Translations under genes and position numbers: made by a program | Assembly: GCF_013366925.1 (NCBI RefSeq) | Contig: NZ_JAALDK010000001.1 | Coordinates: 1,991,089-2,055,088, forward strand | Length of the DNA stretch: 64,000 nt | Origin: Paraburkholderia youngii | Lineage (GTDB): Bacteria > Pseudomonadota > Gammaproteobacteria > Burkholderiales > Burkholderiaceae | Reading direction: 5' to 3' | Notes under the pieces: model-generated | The model's input: the letters and a program-made list of their open reading frames with translations, nothing else | Told to the model about the DNA's origin: nothing | Databases searched by the model: none | Shown here: positions 27,714 to 36,768 of the stretch, in pieces | How the letters are laid out: each line of letters opens with the position of its first letter | How positions within the stretch are numbered: the first letter of the stretch is position 1

Positions 27714-28208
27714 ATGGAGCCCACATTGCACGCGCTGACGGCTTTAACAGAAAGAAGCTGGAACGAGGTGCCCCGATGGGGGCTGATAGTCGGCGGCGCG
27801 GCAATCATGTTTTTCGGGCAGATCGCGCTGGTATTCGCTCAATACGCGCTGTGGGGCGCGCCGGCGCCGCGTAAAATCCCGCTCGCCGATAAACCGATCC
27901 TGGTTCAGCTGTTTTTTATCGTGATCCTGATGCCGTTGCTGGAGACGATCGTCGGACAATGGCTGCCCATTCGGCTCATTAACGGCGTATTTCGTTTGTC
28001 GTGGCGGATTGCCGCGGTGGGGTCGATTGCGTTGTTCACGCTGATGCACGGTTACGTCGATCGTGCGGTCGTGTCGATTCTATTGGGTGCGGTGGTGCTG
28101 GCGGCGGTGTTCATCGTCGAAGCGAAGCGTAAGGGAGGGCCCGTTCTGTGCACCTGGCTCACGCATGCACTCGCGAATGCTTGCGTGTTCTCGCTTCAAC
28201 ACATTTGA
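27714..28208 (+). CDS. CPBP-like (Abi-type) membrane protein with altered first motif
   Basis: A 164-residue protein with about four hydrophobic helices. Two CPBP (M79-type) protease motifs are intact: FxxxH at Phe108-His112 (LFTLMHG) and HxxxN at His151-Asn155 (THALANACVF). The first motif, normally EExxxR, reads ETIVGQ from Glu77, so one acidic residue and the Arg are replaced. It may be a divergent intramembrane protease or a non-catalytic relative. It starts 17 bases after the FrnE-like gene, so they may be co-transcribed. Confidence 0.6.
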   Translation: MEPTLHALTALTERSWNEVPRWGLIVGGAAIMFFGQIALVFAQYALWGAPAPRKIPLADKPILVQLFFIVILMPLLETIVGQWLPIRLINGVFRLSWRIAAVGSIALFTLMHGYVDRAVVSILLGAVVLAAVFIVEAKRKGGPVLCTWLTHALANACVFSLQHI

Positions 28209-28260
28209 GCAGGGATGGCTCAGGCCCATTGCCCAAGCCATCACGCGCGCCTAAAACCGT

Positions 28261-28581
28261 TTACAGATAGCTGCAAACGTAGTCGAGCGTTTCGACCACA
28301 TCGATATCGAAGCGGCTCTTGCCCGGCACCGAGAACGATTCGCCCGCGCCATAGGTCTTCCACTCGTCGCTGCCGTCGAGACGGATACGGCACTTGCCCG
28401 CCTGCACTTCCATCAGTTCCGGCGCGTCGGTGCCGAAGTTCAGCGTGCCGGGCAGGATCACGCCGAGCGTCTTGCGCGTGCCGTCGGCGAACAGCACGGT
28501 GTGCGACACGCACTTGCCGTCGAAGTACACATTAGCTCGTTTGACAACAGAAACCTGGTCGAATTGCGTTGCAGCCGTCAT
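28261..28581 (-). CDS. ppnP: pyrimidine/purine nucleoside phosphorylase
   Basis: A 106-residue small cupin-type enzyme of the PpnP (former DUF1255) family that phosphorolyses several nucleosides. The whole family pattern is visible: [51 protein letters not shown], and [13 protein letters not shown] before the CSYL end. About ten residues longer than E. coli PpnP at the N-terminus. AGAGGAAG upstream supports ATG at 28581. Confidence 0.92.
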   Translation of the reverse strand: MTAATQFDQVSVVKRANVYFDGKCVSHTVLFADGTRKTLGVILPGTLNFGTDAPELMEVQAGKCRIRLDGSDEWKTYGAGESFSVPGKSRFDIDVVETLDYVCSYL

Positions 28582-28777
28582 GGCGGTCTTCCTCTGGGTC
28601 ATCGTGAATGGATGCGTTGCGGCCGGCTGGGCGCGGCAGACGGCGCGCGGTCCGCGCAAGCCGCCCGCGCGAGGCTCCGGTCCGGGCGCGAGCCCGCCAT
28701 CATACAGGCTATTGTGGGCGCCAATACGGTAAAGTCTGCCAGAAGCATATCGACACCTACACAGACTCATTCGACCC

Positions 28778-29353
28778 ATGCGCTCTTCCGCTCCTTCTGC
28801 CGGCGCCGTACTGCTGCTGATCGATCTGCAACGCGCGATCGATCATCCGAGTTGGGGCGAACGCAACAATCCCGCAGCCGAGAAGCAGGTGAGCCGCCTG
28901 CTCGCGCATTGGCGCAGCCGGAGTTGGCCGGTGTGGCATGTGCGGCACGACTCGACGGAGCCTGGGTCGCACTATCGGCCGGGTCAGCCGGGACACGAAT
29001 TCAAGGCGTCGAACGCGCCGTTGCCCGGCGAGCCGGTGATCGCGAAACGCACAAATAACGCGTTCATCGGCACCGGATTGAAAGACCGCCTGCGCGCCGC
29101 CGGCCACACGACCCTTGTCGTGGCGGGTGTCATCACCAACAACTCGGTCGAGGCCACGGTGCGGATGGCCGGCAATCTCGGCTTCGATACCTATCTCGTG
29201 TCCGACGGCTGTTTCACTTTTGCACGGGCGGACTGGAACGGAACGCTGCGCAGTGCCGACGACGTCCATGCGATGTCGCTGGCGAATCTCGATCAAGAGT
29301 ACTGCACGGTCGTCACCACGGACGCGCTATTGGACAACCGGCAACCGCATTAG
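28778..29353 (+). CDS. isochorismatase-like hydrolase with Ser in place of the catalytic Cys
   Basis: A 191-residue cysteine-hydrolase-superfamily (isochorismatase) protein. Of the Asp-Lys-Cys triad, Asp16 (LLIDLQ) and Lys90 (IAKRTNNAF) are present, but the Cys position is Ser123 in [20 protein letters not shown]. The cis-peptide block GVITNN and the rest of the fold look intact. The TNNSVEAT form is seen in a subgroup of this family, so it may still hydrolyse or bind amides by another route, as true isochorismatases also lack the Cys. Divergent from ppnP. Substrate unknown. Confidence 0.85.
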   Translation: MRSSAPSAGAVLLLIDLQRAIDHPSWGERNNPAAEKQVSRLLAHWRSRSWPVWHVRHDSTEPGSHYRPGQPGHEFKASNAPLPGEPVIAKRTNNAFIGTGLKDRLRAAGHTTLVVAGVITNNSVEATVRMAGNLGFDTYLVSDGCFTFARADWNGTLRSADDVHAMSLANLDQEYCTVVTTDALLDNRQPH

Positions 29354-29394
29354 CCGGAACCCATATACGGCCAATTTCCGGTACAGGAGGAGAT

Positions 29395-29781
29395 GTGAGT
29401 AAAGTCAGCGTGAACAGCATAATGGGCGCAATTGCCGCGGCAGCGATTGCGATCGGCACTGCGACCTGTGCGAATGCACAAACTGGTGGCGGCATGCCGA
29501 ACGATGCTTCCGCGCAAAGCCAAACCATCGCGGCATCGCCGGCTCGCAACAGGCCCGATAGCGAACTCGCGCGCGACGTGCGGCGCGCTCTCGCACGCAC
29601 ACCGAACGTGCATGCGACGGCGATTCACGTGCAAGCCCGCCGCGGTATCGTGACGCTGACCGGTTGGGTGCCGCAGCGCGCCCAGGTGCAACGCGCGGGC
29701 AGTGTCGCGAGATCGGTGCGCGGAGTCCGGCAGGTGATCAACCATCTGAATGTGCGCACCAGAGGAGCCAGCGGTCACTAG
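29395..29781 (+). CDS. secreted BON-domain protein
   Basis: A 128-residue protein starting with GTG at 29395 after a perfect AGGAGG at 29385-29390. Signal peptide at residues 1-28 (hydrophobic IAAAAIAIGTATCANAQ) and a BON domain at about 55-122 (LARDVRRALARTPNV, VQARRGIVTLTGWVP, ARSVRGVRQVINHLNV). Same design as the BON protein at 19795. Likely periplasmic and stress-related; binding partner unknown. Confidence 0.85.
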   Translation: MSKVSVNSIMGAIAAAAIAIGTATCANAQTGGGMPNDASAQSQTIAASPARNRPDSELARDVRRALARTPNVHATAIHVQARRGIVTLTGWVPQRAQVQRAGSVARSVRGVRQVINHLNVRTRGASGH

Positions 29782-29798
29782 CACAAAGCGAATAAAAG

Positions 29799-29840
29799 AA
29801 AGTACTCAGCCCGGCACGAATGCGCCGGGCTGAGTACTTT
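29799..29840. terminator. bidirectional terminator with a 17-bp perfect stem
   Basis: Left arm 29799-29815 and right arm 29824-29840 are exact reverse complements (AAAGTACTCAGCCCGGC and its partner) around an 8-base loop. The A/T ends serve as U-tracts for both strands. It lies between convergent genes. Confidence 0.88.
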
Positions 29841-29884
29841 GCATCGACCATTCAAATCGATGCGCGAGTATTCGCCGCAATACC

Positions 29885-30667
29885 TCAACGCCACATACGA
29901 TAGCCGTACACCGGCGGCGCGCGATACGAATAAACGCGCGGCTGCGCCCAATAGACCGGCGGATGATAAATCTGATAAGCGACAGGCGCGACTGGTTGAA
30001 TCACCGTTTCCACGACCTGCGGCATTTCTTCGTATTGCGCCTGCGGATAAACCGGCACGTACTGCACGGGTGGCTGCGGATAGTCCTGCCGCACATACAC
30101 CGGCTGGTTGTCGTAGACCGGTTGCATCTGCGCATAGGCCGGCGCCTGCTGGTATTGCATTGGCGGCGGCGCGTATTGCGGCTGCTGGTAGACCTGCTGA
30201 TATTGCTGTTGCGGCGGCGGCGGTTGCGGCACCTGACGCTGCGCGTACTGGACCGGCTGCGGCTTCTGAGGCTGCGGCGGAATACTCGTGTACTTCGAGT
30301 TGTCGTCTTCGGGGACGCCCGGCGGCAGCGGCGGCACGTCGACCCGCGCGACGTCGGTCTTCGCGGGTTGCCGCTGACCATGATTGTGCGAATCGATCAT
30401 TGCCTGGTAGTCGGCCTGATCCTGCTTGCCGCGATTGATATAGCCGTTGCGATATGCGCGGGCCACGTCAGACATCTTCGCATTCGGATCTTCTTTCATG
30501 CCGTCCGCATTGACCTTGTACTCGTTCGGGCTGAGCGAGCCGGCCGGCACCTCGTCGTCGGACGCATACGCCGCTTCGGGTCCGTCGGCCCACGCTGGAT
30601 AACACTGCAGCGTTAGCACCGAAGCGACCGTCGTCACCCCGAGCCCCCAAAGCGCACTTGTTCTCAT
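29885..30667 (-). CDS. exported Pro/Gln/Tyr-rich protein
   Basis: A 260-residue protein with a signal peptide (LGVTTVASVLTLQCYPAWA, cleavage after about residue 27). The N-terminal half is charged (NEYKVNADGMKEDPNAKM, RNGYINRGKQDQADYQAMID); from about residue 110 it becomes low-complexity, rich in Pro, Gln and Tyr (PPPPQQQYQQVYQQPQ). No domain recognised. Such extended tails suit an envelope or cell-surface structural role. GAGGTGG lies before the ATG. Not a transmembrane protein after cleavage. Confidence 0.75.
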   Translation of the reverse strand: MRTSALWGLGVTTVASVLTLQCYPAWADGPEAAYASDDEVPAGSLSPNEYKVNADGMKEDPNAKMSDVARAYRNGYINRGKQDQADYQAMIDSHNHGQRQPAKTDVARVDVPPLPPGVPEDDNSKYTSIPPQPQKPQPVQYAQRQVPQPPPPQQQYQQVYQQPQYAPPPMQYQQAPAYAQMQPVYDNQPVYVRQDYPQPPVQYVPVYPQAQYEEMPQVVETVIQPVAPVAYQIYHPPVYWAQPRVYSYRAPPVYGYRMWR

Positions 30668-31186
30668 GATCCACCTCGCGGCCGATTAAGAGTATTGAAA
30701 GCCGAATTTTTTACTTGCAGGCGTGGCTATTTCTCTGCGCGTGCAATTGTTATTTTCTAGCACATTCCTTTGACGCCGACATTATTTTTTCTTTGCAACT
30801 GAGCGGTGTAGCGCACGACTGACACAGCGGGTCCCAATGCGAGGCAGGAGAAACCCTGAGAGTCAAAGTTGCCGAAATGGACTGCCTGCTACGGCGACTC
30901 CGCATGCTGCCGCGAAGCAATTCTTTTTGCCATGAATCACGTGGCACCTACACGGCCTTTTAACGCGCCAGCCCGTATCGAGCACTGCGCGACAACTCGG
31001 CTTTCCCAATTGTGCGACCTGCCGTTCTCTGCTCGCGCGAAACTCAAACAATATGCATAAAGAACGATCCGCAAATTCAAGTTGAATACCTTCCGAAAGA
31101 TTCGCGGATTACGATCTACTTTATCGTTGCACGCGGCATTCGCTTTGCTGAGTACGGACATTTCCACTCTGCCCCGGAGGCAGCCC
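30668..31186. other. 519-base intergenic region
   Basis: Divergent promoter space between the exported protein and the Yellow-like gene. AT-rich patches near 30740-30800 could hold promoters, but no clear hexamer pair or gene was found. The small open frames here are not protein-like. Confidence 0.5.
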
Positions 31187-32308
31187 ATGAAAGACTCCGT
31201 CACGCCACCCGCCGCGGATCGGGTTCCGCTGACCGCCGCGCCTGCATCGAGCACCGGTGACGAGGGCTCGCGGCAGCATCTGCGCGAGATTGCGTCGTTC
31301 GGGCATCAGGTGACCGGGGTGGCCGTCGCCGCGGACGGACGCATCTTCGTCAACTTCCCGCGCTGGACAGAAGACGCGCCGATCTCCGTCGGCGTACTCA
31401 CGCCCGATGGCGACGTTCGTCCTTACCCCGACGATCGCTGGAACGGCTGGCGCAACGCCAGGCGTGACGAGTTGAACCCGCAGGATCGCTGGGTCTGCGT
31501 GCAGGCAATGCTGTGCGATTCGCAAAACAACCTGTGGGTGCTCGACCCCGGCGCGCCGGCCCAGTCCTTCGTCGTGCCGGGCGCCCCCAAACTGGTCCGC
31601 ATCGATCTTGCGACCGATAGCGTCGTCGGCTGCGTCGCATTCACGCTCGATGTCGCGCCGCAGGGCAGTTATCTGAATGACGTGCGCATCAGTCCGGACG
31701 GCCGGTTCGCCTACATCACGGACTCCGGAACACGCGGCGCGATCGTGGTGGTCGATCTCGGCACCGGTCAAGCGCGCCGCGTGCTCGACGGGCATCCATC
31801 GACGCAAATGGACCCGAGCGTCACCGTGCATGCAGGCGGCGCACCATTGCGGCGTCCCGATGGACGCGGCGTCGAATTTTCGGCCGACGGCATCGCGCTG
31901 ACTCGCGATGGACTGTATCTGTACTGGCAGGCCTTGAAGGGCAAAACGCTTTACCGCGTGCCCACCGAAGCGCTTCGCGATACCGCGCTCGCGGCCGACG
32001 ATGTCGGCAACCGCGTCGAGAAAGTGCTCGAGCATCGCCCCGCCGACGGGCTGCATATCGACCGCGCGGGACGCCTGCTGATTACCGCGGTGGAGGAACA
32101 CGCGGTGAAGGTATGGGACGGCGCGACCTTGACGACGCTGCTGCACGAGCGCGGCCTGCGCTGGCCGGATACGTTCGCCGAAGGGCCGGACGGCACGATC
32201 TACCTGACCGATTCGCGCATTCCCGAGATGAACTGGTTCAAGCCGGGCCATCCGGACGCGCTGCCTTCGAGGCTGCTGATCATTGCGGACGCCGCTCCCT
32301 CAGCGTAG
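31187..32308 (+). CDS. Yellow / major royal jelly protein-like protein
   Basis: A 373-residue six-bladed beta-propeller protein of the Yellow/MRJP family. Blocks seen: GVAVAADGRIFVNFPRW, DRWVCVQAMLCDSQNNLWVL, YLNDVRISPDGRFAYITDSG, GIALTRDGLYLYWQALKGK and a C-terminal GPDGTIYLTDSRIPEMNWF. Bacterial members have been likened to dopachrome-converting enzymes and lactonases; no reaction can be assigned here. No clear signal peptide after the ATG at 31187, which is preceded by CGGAGG. It lies 175 bases before pqiA. Confidence 0.82.
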   Translation: MKDSVTPPAADRVPLTAAPASSTGDEGSRQHLREIASFGHQVTGVAVAADGRIFVNFPRWTEDAPISVGVLTPDGDVRPYPDDRWNGWRNARRDELNPQDRWVCVQAMLCDSQNNLWVLDPGAPAQSFVVPGAPKLVRIDLATDSVVGCVAFTLDVAPQGSYLNDVRISPDGRFAYITDSGTRGAIVVVDLGTGQARRVLDGHPSTQMDPSVTVHAGGAPLRRPDGRGVEFSADGIALTRDGLYLYWQALKGKTLYRVPTEALRDTALAADDVGNRVEKVLEHRPADGLHIDRAGRLLITAVEEHAVKVWDGATLTTLLHERGLRWPDTFAEGPDGTIYLTDSRIPEMNWFKPGHPDALPSRLLIIADAAPSA

Positions 32309-32483
32309 CCGGACACCAAACCGGGCACGCGCAATGCTAGTGGAGGAAATGGAGCTGGCGCGTGCCAGCGCGCCTGCCGTGCATTCACGCGCCAACTGGC
32401 GCCGGGGGTCGAGGGATGATCGGCGAAACCTCATTCGCAACGCACTGCCCGCCTGAAAACGGACAGCCGATGGAGAACGTCGC

Positions 32484-33689
32484 ATGACGATCGGCTGCCC
32501 CGAATGCGGCGCGCTCGAAGACATCCCGCCGCTCGCCGCACATACCTACGCGCGTTGCCGCGCCTGTCACTTTCCGCTCGAGCGGCGTAACGGCCGAAGC
32601 CAGACCGCGGCGCTCGCCTGCGCGAGCGCAACCTTCGTGCTGCTGTTTCCGGCCAATCTCGCGCCGCTGATGTACGTGCACATGCTCGGCGCCGAGCACT
32701 CGTCAGTGCTGTCGTCGGGCATCGTGCAGATGTGGAACGACGGCTGGTTCATTCTCGCGGTACTGCTCGGCACCTTCGGCATCGTGCTGCCATTCGTCCG
32801 GTTTGGCGGCCTCGTGGCCGTCCTCGTCGCGCTACGGCTGGGCTGGCGTACCAGGGCAATCGGCGCGCTGTTTCGCTGGACCACCTCGCTCGATATCTGG
32901 GCCATGCCCGACGTCTATCTGGTCGGCTGCTTCGTCGGTTACGCGCGCGTGACGCAGAATCTGACCGGCACGATCGCCCCAGGCGGCTACTGTTTCATCG
33001 CCGCGGCGCTATTGTCGATGCTCACGCGCGCGGCGCTCGATCGAAGAACCGTGTGGCGCGCGATTGCCACGGACAACGAGTTGCCGGAACACGAAGCGCC
33101 GCTGTCCTGCACGGTTTGCGATCTGGTCGTGCCGATGTCGCAGGAGGGGCGTCCCTGCCCTCGTTGCGCGCTGACGTTGCGCGCTCGCAAAACCGACGCC
33201 GTCGTGCGCGCGGCTGCGCTGTCGCTCGCCGCGCTCGTACTGACGATCCCGGCCAACGTCTTTCCGATGACCAGTTCGATGCAACTCGGACACATCGAGT
33301 CAACCAGGGTCGTCGACGGCGTCTACCAGCTGTTCCACGTGGGCCTGTGGCCGCTCGGCATCCTGATCATCTGCACGAGCATCGTCATTCCGGTGGCGAA
33401 GATCGTCGGCATGGGCTGGTTCATCGTCTCCGTGCGGCGCCGTTCGCGCCGGCATCTGCGGGTCAAGGCGCATCTGTACCGCCTGATCGACGAACTCGGA
33501 CGTTGGTCGTTCGTCGACGTGTTCACGATCGCCGCGTTCGTGCCGCTGATCCAGTTCGACGGCATCGCGTCGGCCAGACCGGCCATCGGCGCCACCGCGT
33601 TCGCGCTGGTCGTGTTCCTGACGATGGCCGCTTCGCGCGCATTCGATCCGCGCCTGATGTGGGACGTCCACCCGCGGAGCAAGCGATGA
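32484..33689 (+). CDS. pqiA: paraquat-inducible protein A, tandem-domain membrane protein
   Basis: A 401-residue inner-membrane protein made of two PqiA domains. Each begins with a zinc-ribbon-like double CxxC (CPECG...CRACHF at residues 5-28; CTVCD...CPRCAL near 210-230) followed by four helices with the signature FPANLAPLMYV and IPANVFPMTSS. PqiA anchors the PqiABC lipid-transport bridge between inner and outer membranes. Stop overlaps pqiB start (ATGA). First gene of the operon. Confidence 0.92.
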   Translation: MTIGCPECGALEDIPPLAAHTYARCRACHFPLERRNGRSQTAALACASATFVLLFPANLAPLMYVHMLGAEHSSVLSSGIVQMWNDGWFILAVLLGTFGIVLPFVRFGGLVAVLVALRLGWRTRAIGALFRWTTSLDIWAMPDVYLVGCFVGYARVTQNLTGTIAPGGYCFIAAALLSMLTRAALDRRTVWRAIATDNELPEHEAPLSCTVCDLVVPMSQEGRPCPRCALTLRARKTDAVVRAAALSLAALVLTIPANVFPMTSSMQLGHIESTRVVDGVYQLFHVGLWPLGILIICTSIVIPVAKIVGMGWFIVSVRRRSRRHLRVKAHLYRLIDELGRWSFVDVFTIAAFVPLIQFDGIASARPAIGATAFALVVFLTMAASRAFDPRLMWDVHPRSKR

Positions 33690-34981
33690 GCGGCACGCGT
33701 CCCCGTCGTTCGCAAGCGCAGGTGCGGCGCAGCCCGTGGCCCGGCTGGATCTGGGCGGTGCCGATCGCAGCCTTCGCGATGGCCGGATGGCTCGGCGTTC
33801 GCGCGCTGACGCATCAGGACGAGACGGTCACGGTCACCTTCGACAACGCATACGGCATGAAGCCCGACGATACGATCGTCACGCTGCGCGGCGTGAAGGT
33901 CGGCGCCGTCTCGGAGATCACGCTCGCGCCCGATGGCCAGCACGTGCAAGCCGAGCTCAAGATAGATCGCGCCGAAAAAAAGTATCTGCGCAGCGAGACG
34001 AAGTTTTTTCTGCGCGGAGCCCACGTGGACCTCAACGACCCAGCGTCGCTCAAAGGCATGCTGTCCGGCCCCGAGATCGTGATGGAGCCCGGACCCGGTA
34101 AACCGGCGTCGCGGTTCGACGGAGTCGATCGCCGCCCAGCGCTCGCACCGGGACACGGCCCGGTCGTCACTTACCTGGTGCGCTTCGACGGTGCGGTGGG
34201 CGACCTGAAGAGTGGTGCCGACGTGCAATTGCGCGGCTTCGACGTGGGCACCGTCACCAGCGTGCGCCTGAACTACGACGCACGCACGGGCGCGCTGAGC
34301 ACCCCGGTGCAGATCGCGCTGAACCCGTCGCAGCTCGGCATCGTCGGCGCACCTCCGCCGGCCAACGGCGACTGGCGCCCGCTCGTCGACGGCATGCTCG
34401 GCCGTCTCGTCGCCACGGGCTTGCGCGCGCGCTTGTCGCAGGATCCGCCGGTCGTCGGCGCAGACAAGATCACCCTCGACTTCGTGCAAGGCGCGCCGGT
34501 CGCGACGCTCGCCAGCGAGGACGGCCTGCCCGTCATTCCGAGTGTCGCCGCCGCGAATCTCGACACGACGATGGCGAAGGCCAACGAGGTGATCCAGAAA
34601 ATCGACGATCTTCCGATCCGGCAAACCGGCGAACAGGTGCGCAGTATCGCCGCGCATATCAACGCGCTCAGTTCCTCGCCGCAAATCAAGGACAGCCTGA
34701 CGCACATCGATCACTCCGTCGCGCAGATCGATCACACATTGCAGCAGGTCTCGCCGCAAATCGGTCCGCTCGTCGCGCAACTGCGCGACACAGCGAACGC
34801 GGCGGATCGCACCGTTGCCGCGGCGAACCGTACGCTAGGCGGCGATGCGTCGAGCCAGAACGACCTGCCTGCCGCGATGCAGGAGCTAACGGACACCGCC
34901 CGCTCGATTCGGGCACTGGCCGACTATCTGGACCGCCATCCCGAGGCGCTGATCCATGGCAGGCAGCAGGAGATTCAATGA
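33686..34981 (+). CDS. pqiB: PqiB-type MCE protein with two MCE domains
   Basis: A 431-residue protein with one N-terminal membrane anchor (PGWIWAVPIAAFAMAGWLGV) and periplasmic MCE domains at about residues 45-135 (VTVTFDNAYGMKPDDTIVTL) and 160-255 (VTYLVRFDGAVGDLKSGADV). The rest, from about residue 300, is helical with heptad-like repeats suited to a coiled-coil tube. E. coli PqiB is longer (about 546 residues) with three MCE domains, so this is a shortened form. It forms the lipid-conducting channel of the Pqi system. Overlaps pqiA and pqiC by four bases each. Confidence 0.9.
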   Translation: MSGTRPRRSQAQVRRSPWPGWIWAVPIAAFAMAGWLGVRALTHQDETVTVTFDNAYGMKPDDTIVTLRGVKVGAVSEITLAPDGQHVQAELKIDRAEKKYLRSETKFFLRGAHVDLNDPASLKGMLSGPEIVMEPGPGKPASRFDGVDRRPALAPGHGPVVTYLVRFDGAVGDLKSGADVQLRGFDVGTVTSVRLNYDARTGALSTPVQIALNPSQLGIVGAPPPANGDWRPLVDGMLGRLVATGLRARLSQDPPVVGADKITLDFVQGAPVATLASEDGLPVIPSVAAANLDTTMAKANEVIQKIDDLPIRQTGEQVRSIAAHINALSSSPQIKDSLTHIDHSVAQIDHTLQQVSPQIGPLVAQLRDTANAADRTVAAANRTLGGDASSQNDLPAAMQELTDTARSIRALADYLDRHPEALIHGRQQEIQ

Positions 34982-35613
34982 TGACGAGGTCCACGCTTCG
35001 CATCGGACGCGCCGTCGTGGCATCGCTCACGACGAGCTTCTGGACGGCGGCGCTTGTCGTCTGCGTCGCCGCGATGACGCTCGCCGGATGCGGGCACAGC
35101 ATGCCGACGCGCTATGTGACGTTGAACCCGATGCCCGCCGACGCCCCGCCAGCCACGGCGCCGATGCCGCCGATTCAACTGACCGCCGTGCACATTCCCG
35201 CGGTGCTCGATCGGCTCGAAGTCGTCACGCTGGCTTCGCAGAACCGTCTCACGATCGACGATACCGACCGGTGGGGCGCACCGCTCGCTCAAATGATGCG
35301 CAAAACGCTTGCCGAGGACTTGCTCACGCGGCTGCCCGCCGGGTCGTTCGTCGTGCCGGATGCGCCCGCGCCACCAGGCACGCGCAGGCTGGTCGTCACC
35401 GTGTTGAACGCGACGGCCAACGCGAGCGGCACGCTGACCTTGCAGGCGGAGTGGACCCTGTTGAACGGGCATTCGGATCAGGCGCCGCTGCGGCAGCAAG
35501 TGACGCTCGATTCTGCGATCGACGGACACGATGCGCTCGCGCAGGCGGCCACGTTGAGCCGCATTCTCGCCGACCTGGCCGACCGGATCGCGGCGTCGGT
35601 CGTCGCGCATTGA
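34978..35613 (+). CDS. pqiC: PqiC outer-membrane lipoprotein (ABC-type transport auxiliary family)
   Basis: A 211-residue lipoprotein. A signal peptide ends in the lipobox LAGC at residues 35-38; the next residues (GHSMPTRYVTLNP) carry the RYxTL start typical of PqiC/DUF330 proteins. The mature part has the HIPAVLDRLEVVTL and WGAPLAQMMRKTLAEDLLTR blocks. It docks the PqiB tube to the outer membrane. Its ATG overlaps the pqiB stop. Confidence 0.88.
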   Translation: MMTRSTLRIGRAVVASLTTSFWTAALVVCVAAMTLAGCGHSMPTRYVTLNPMPADAPPATAPMPPIQLTAVHIPAVLDRLEVVTLASQNRLTIDDTDRWGAPLAQMMRKTLAEDLLTRLPAGSFVVPDAPAPPGTRRLVVTVLNATANASGTLTLQAEWTLLNGHSDQAPLRQQVTLDSAIDGHDALAQAATLSRILADLADRIAASVVAH

Positions 35614-35641
35614 CCGAAGCGGTCTAGTTCGCTTCTCGGTC
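35612..35641. terminator. imperfect inverted repeat between convergent genes
   Basis: GACCGAAGCG and CGCTTCTCGGTC pair with a two-base bulge around an 8-base centre, directly after the pqiC stop and before the end of the convergent MarR-GNAT gene. Probable bidirectional terminator without a U-tract. Confidence 0.45.
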
Positions 35642-35643
35642 GA

Positions 35644-36648
35644 TCACTGGGTACCGGTACCGCCTTTCATTGCGGAAATCCGGTCGAAACGCTGCTCGAC
35701 GACGCGTGTTCCCCATTGCTCCCCTTCCGATTCGTCGCTCAGCCGAAAGCCGAACGACTCGTACAGATGACGCGCCGCGTCGAGCCCCTGGAAAGTCCAT
35801 AAATAGGTTTCGTCAAAGCGCTCGTCGACGAAACGCATCGCATGCGCCAGCAATTGCCGCCCGATCCCGGAGCCGCGCAAGGAATCGTCGACGATGAACC
35901 AGCGCAAATGCGCGACACGGGTGCCGACATCCCCATCGATCACGACAGACGCGAGCGTGCGGCCGTTTTCGACGTAAAGCCAAAGCCCTTTCCCTTCTGC
36001 CGGCAATGCGCCCGCGAACTCCGCCAGTTCCGTCGCGACCTTCTTTTCGAAGAATGCGCCGAAACCCCAGTGCTGCGCGTAATAGCGCCCGTGCAGACTC
36101 GCGATATCGCCGATACAGCCGGGTTGGTAGCCTTCCACGATTCCCGCGGACCCCGCTTCCGTCGCAGGAAGCTTGCTGACCTCGCCATGCGCGAGGGCGT
36201 CCGCATAAAGCGCGAGAGAACGGACCAGCGCCTGCTGGTCGGCGGGAACCATGCGCCGCAGCGCGCCGGACACGCGATCGGTCGCGAACCGGTCGATCTT
36301 CTTGCGCAGCTTCTGACCTTCGGCCGTCAGGTACAACTCGGAAGAACGGGCATCGTCGGCGCAGACCGTACGCTTGACCAGTCCGCTCGCTTCGAGCTTT
36401 GCGATCTGTCGGCTCGTATTCGATTTGTCGAGCCGCAGGATGGTCGCGAGATCTTTGGCGCTGATGCCCGGCGACATGCCGATCTCGATTACCGCATGCA
36501 CGGCCGAGGGCGCCAGGTCGCTGTCGGCGAGCGTCGTACGCATGAATCCGAGTTCGCGAACCAGGCGGCGGGAAAACTCGCGCAGTTCGAGAATCGTCGT
36601 GTCGCGAGGCTTGGCGGGGGCTTCGATCAGATCCATGAGGGCGCTCAC
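35644..36648 (-). CDS. MarR-type regulator fused to a GNAT acetyltransferase
   Basis: A 334-residue two-domain protein. Residues about 20-150 are a MarR-like winged HTH (ISAKDLATILRLDKSNTSRQ, IAKLEASGLVKRTVCADDAR). Residues about 165-320 are a GNAT domain with the acetyl-CoA loop RGSGIGRQLLAHAMRF and the C-terminal HLYESFGFRLSDE. This fusion is known in bacteria and is thought to couple a ligand or metabolite signal to acetylation, target unknown. Start is unsure: GTG at 36648 or ATG at 36636, neither with a good ribosome site. Repeats just upstream suggest autoregulation. Confidence 0.88.
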   Translation of the reverse strand: MSALMDLIEAPAKPRDTTILELREFSRRLVRELGFMRTTLADSDLAPSAVHAVIEIGMSPGISAKDLATILRLDKSNTSRQIAKLEASGLVKRTVCADDARSSELYLTAEGQKLRKKIDRFATDRVSGALRRMVPADQQALVRSLALYADALAHGEVSKLPATEAGSAGIVEGYQPGCIGDIASLHGRYYAQHWGFGAFFEKKVATELAEFAGALPAEGKGLWLYVENGRTLASVVIDGDVGTRVAHLRWFIVDDSLRGSGIGRQLLAHAMRFVDERFDETYLWTFQGLDAARHLYESFGFRLSDESEGEQWGTRVVEQRFDRISAMKGGTGTQ

Positions 36649-36654
36649 ATATCA

Positions 36655-36692
36655 GTTGCGTTGCGCAATCAATATAGTTGCGACCCCGCAAC
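36655..36692. promoter_or_regulatory. GTTGCG repeats upstream of the MarR-GNAT gene
   Basis: GTTGCG at 36655-36660, the palindrome TTGCGCAA at 36661-36668, and a perfect inverted repeat GTTGCG-ACCC-CGCAAC at 36677-36692. Spaced over about two helical turns, within 45 bases of the start codon. Likely an operator for the MarR domain. Confidence 0.5.
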
Positions 36693-36768
36693 TTAAGCAA
36701 ACGCTAGGTTGCAATCGGAAGCGTTGCAACGCAGCATCGAACCCGGCTTGCTTTTGCGTTCAACCTCA

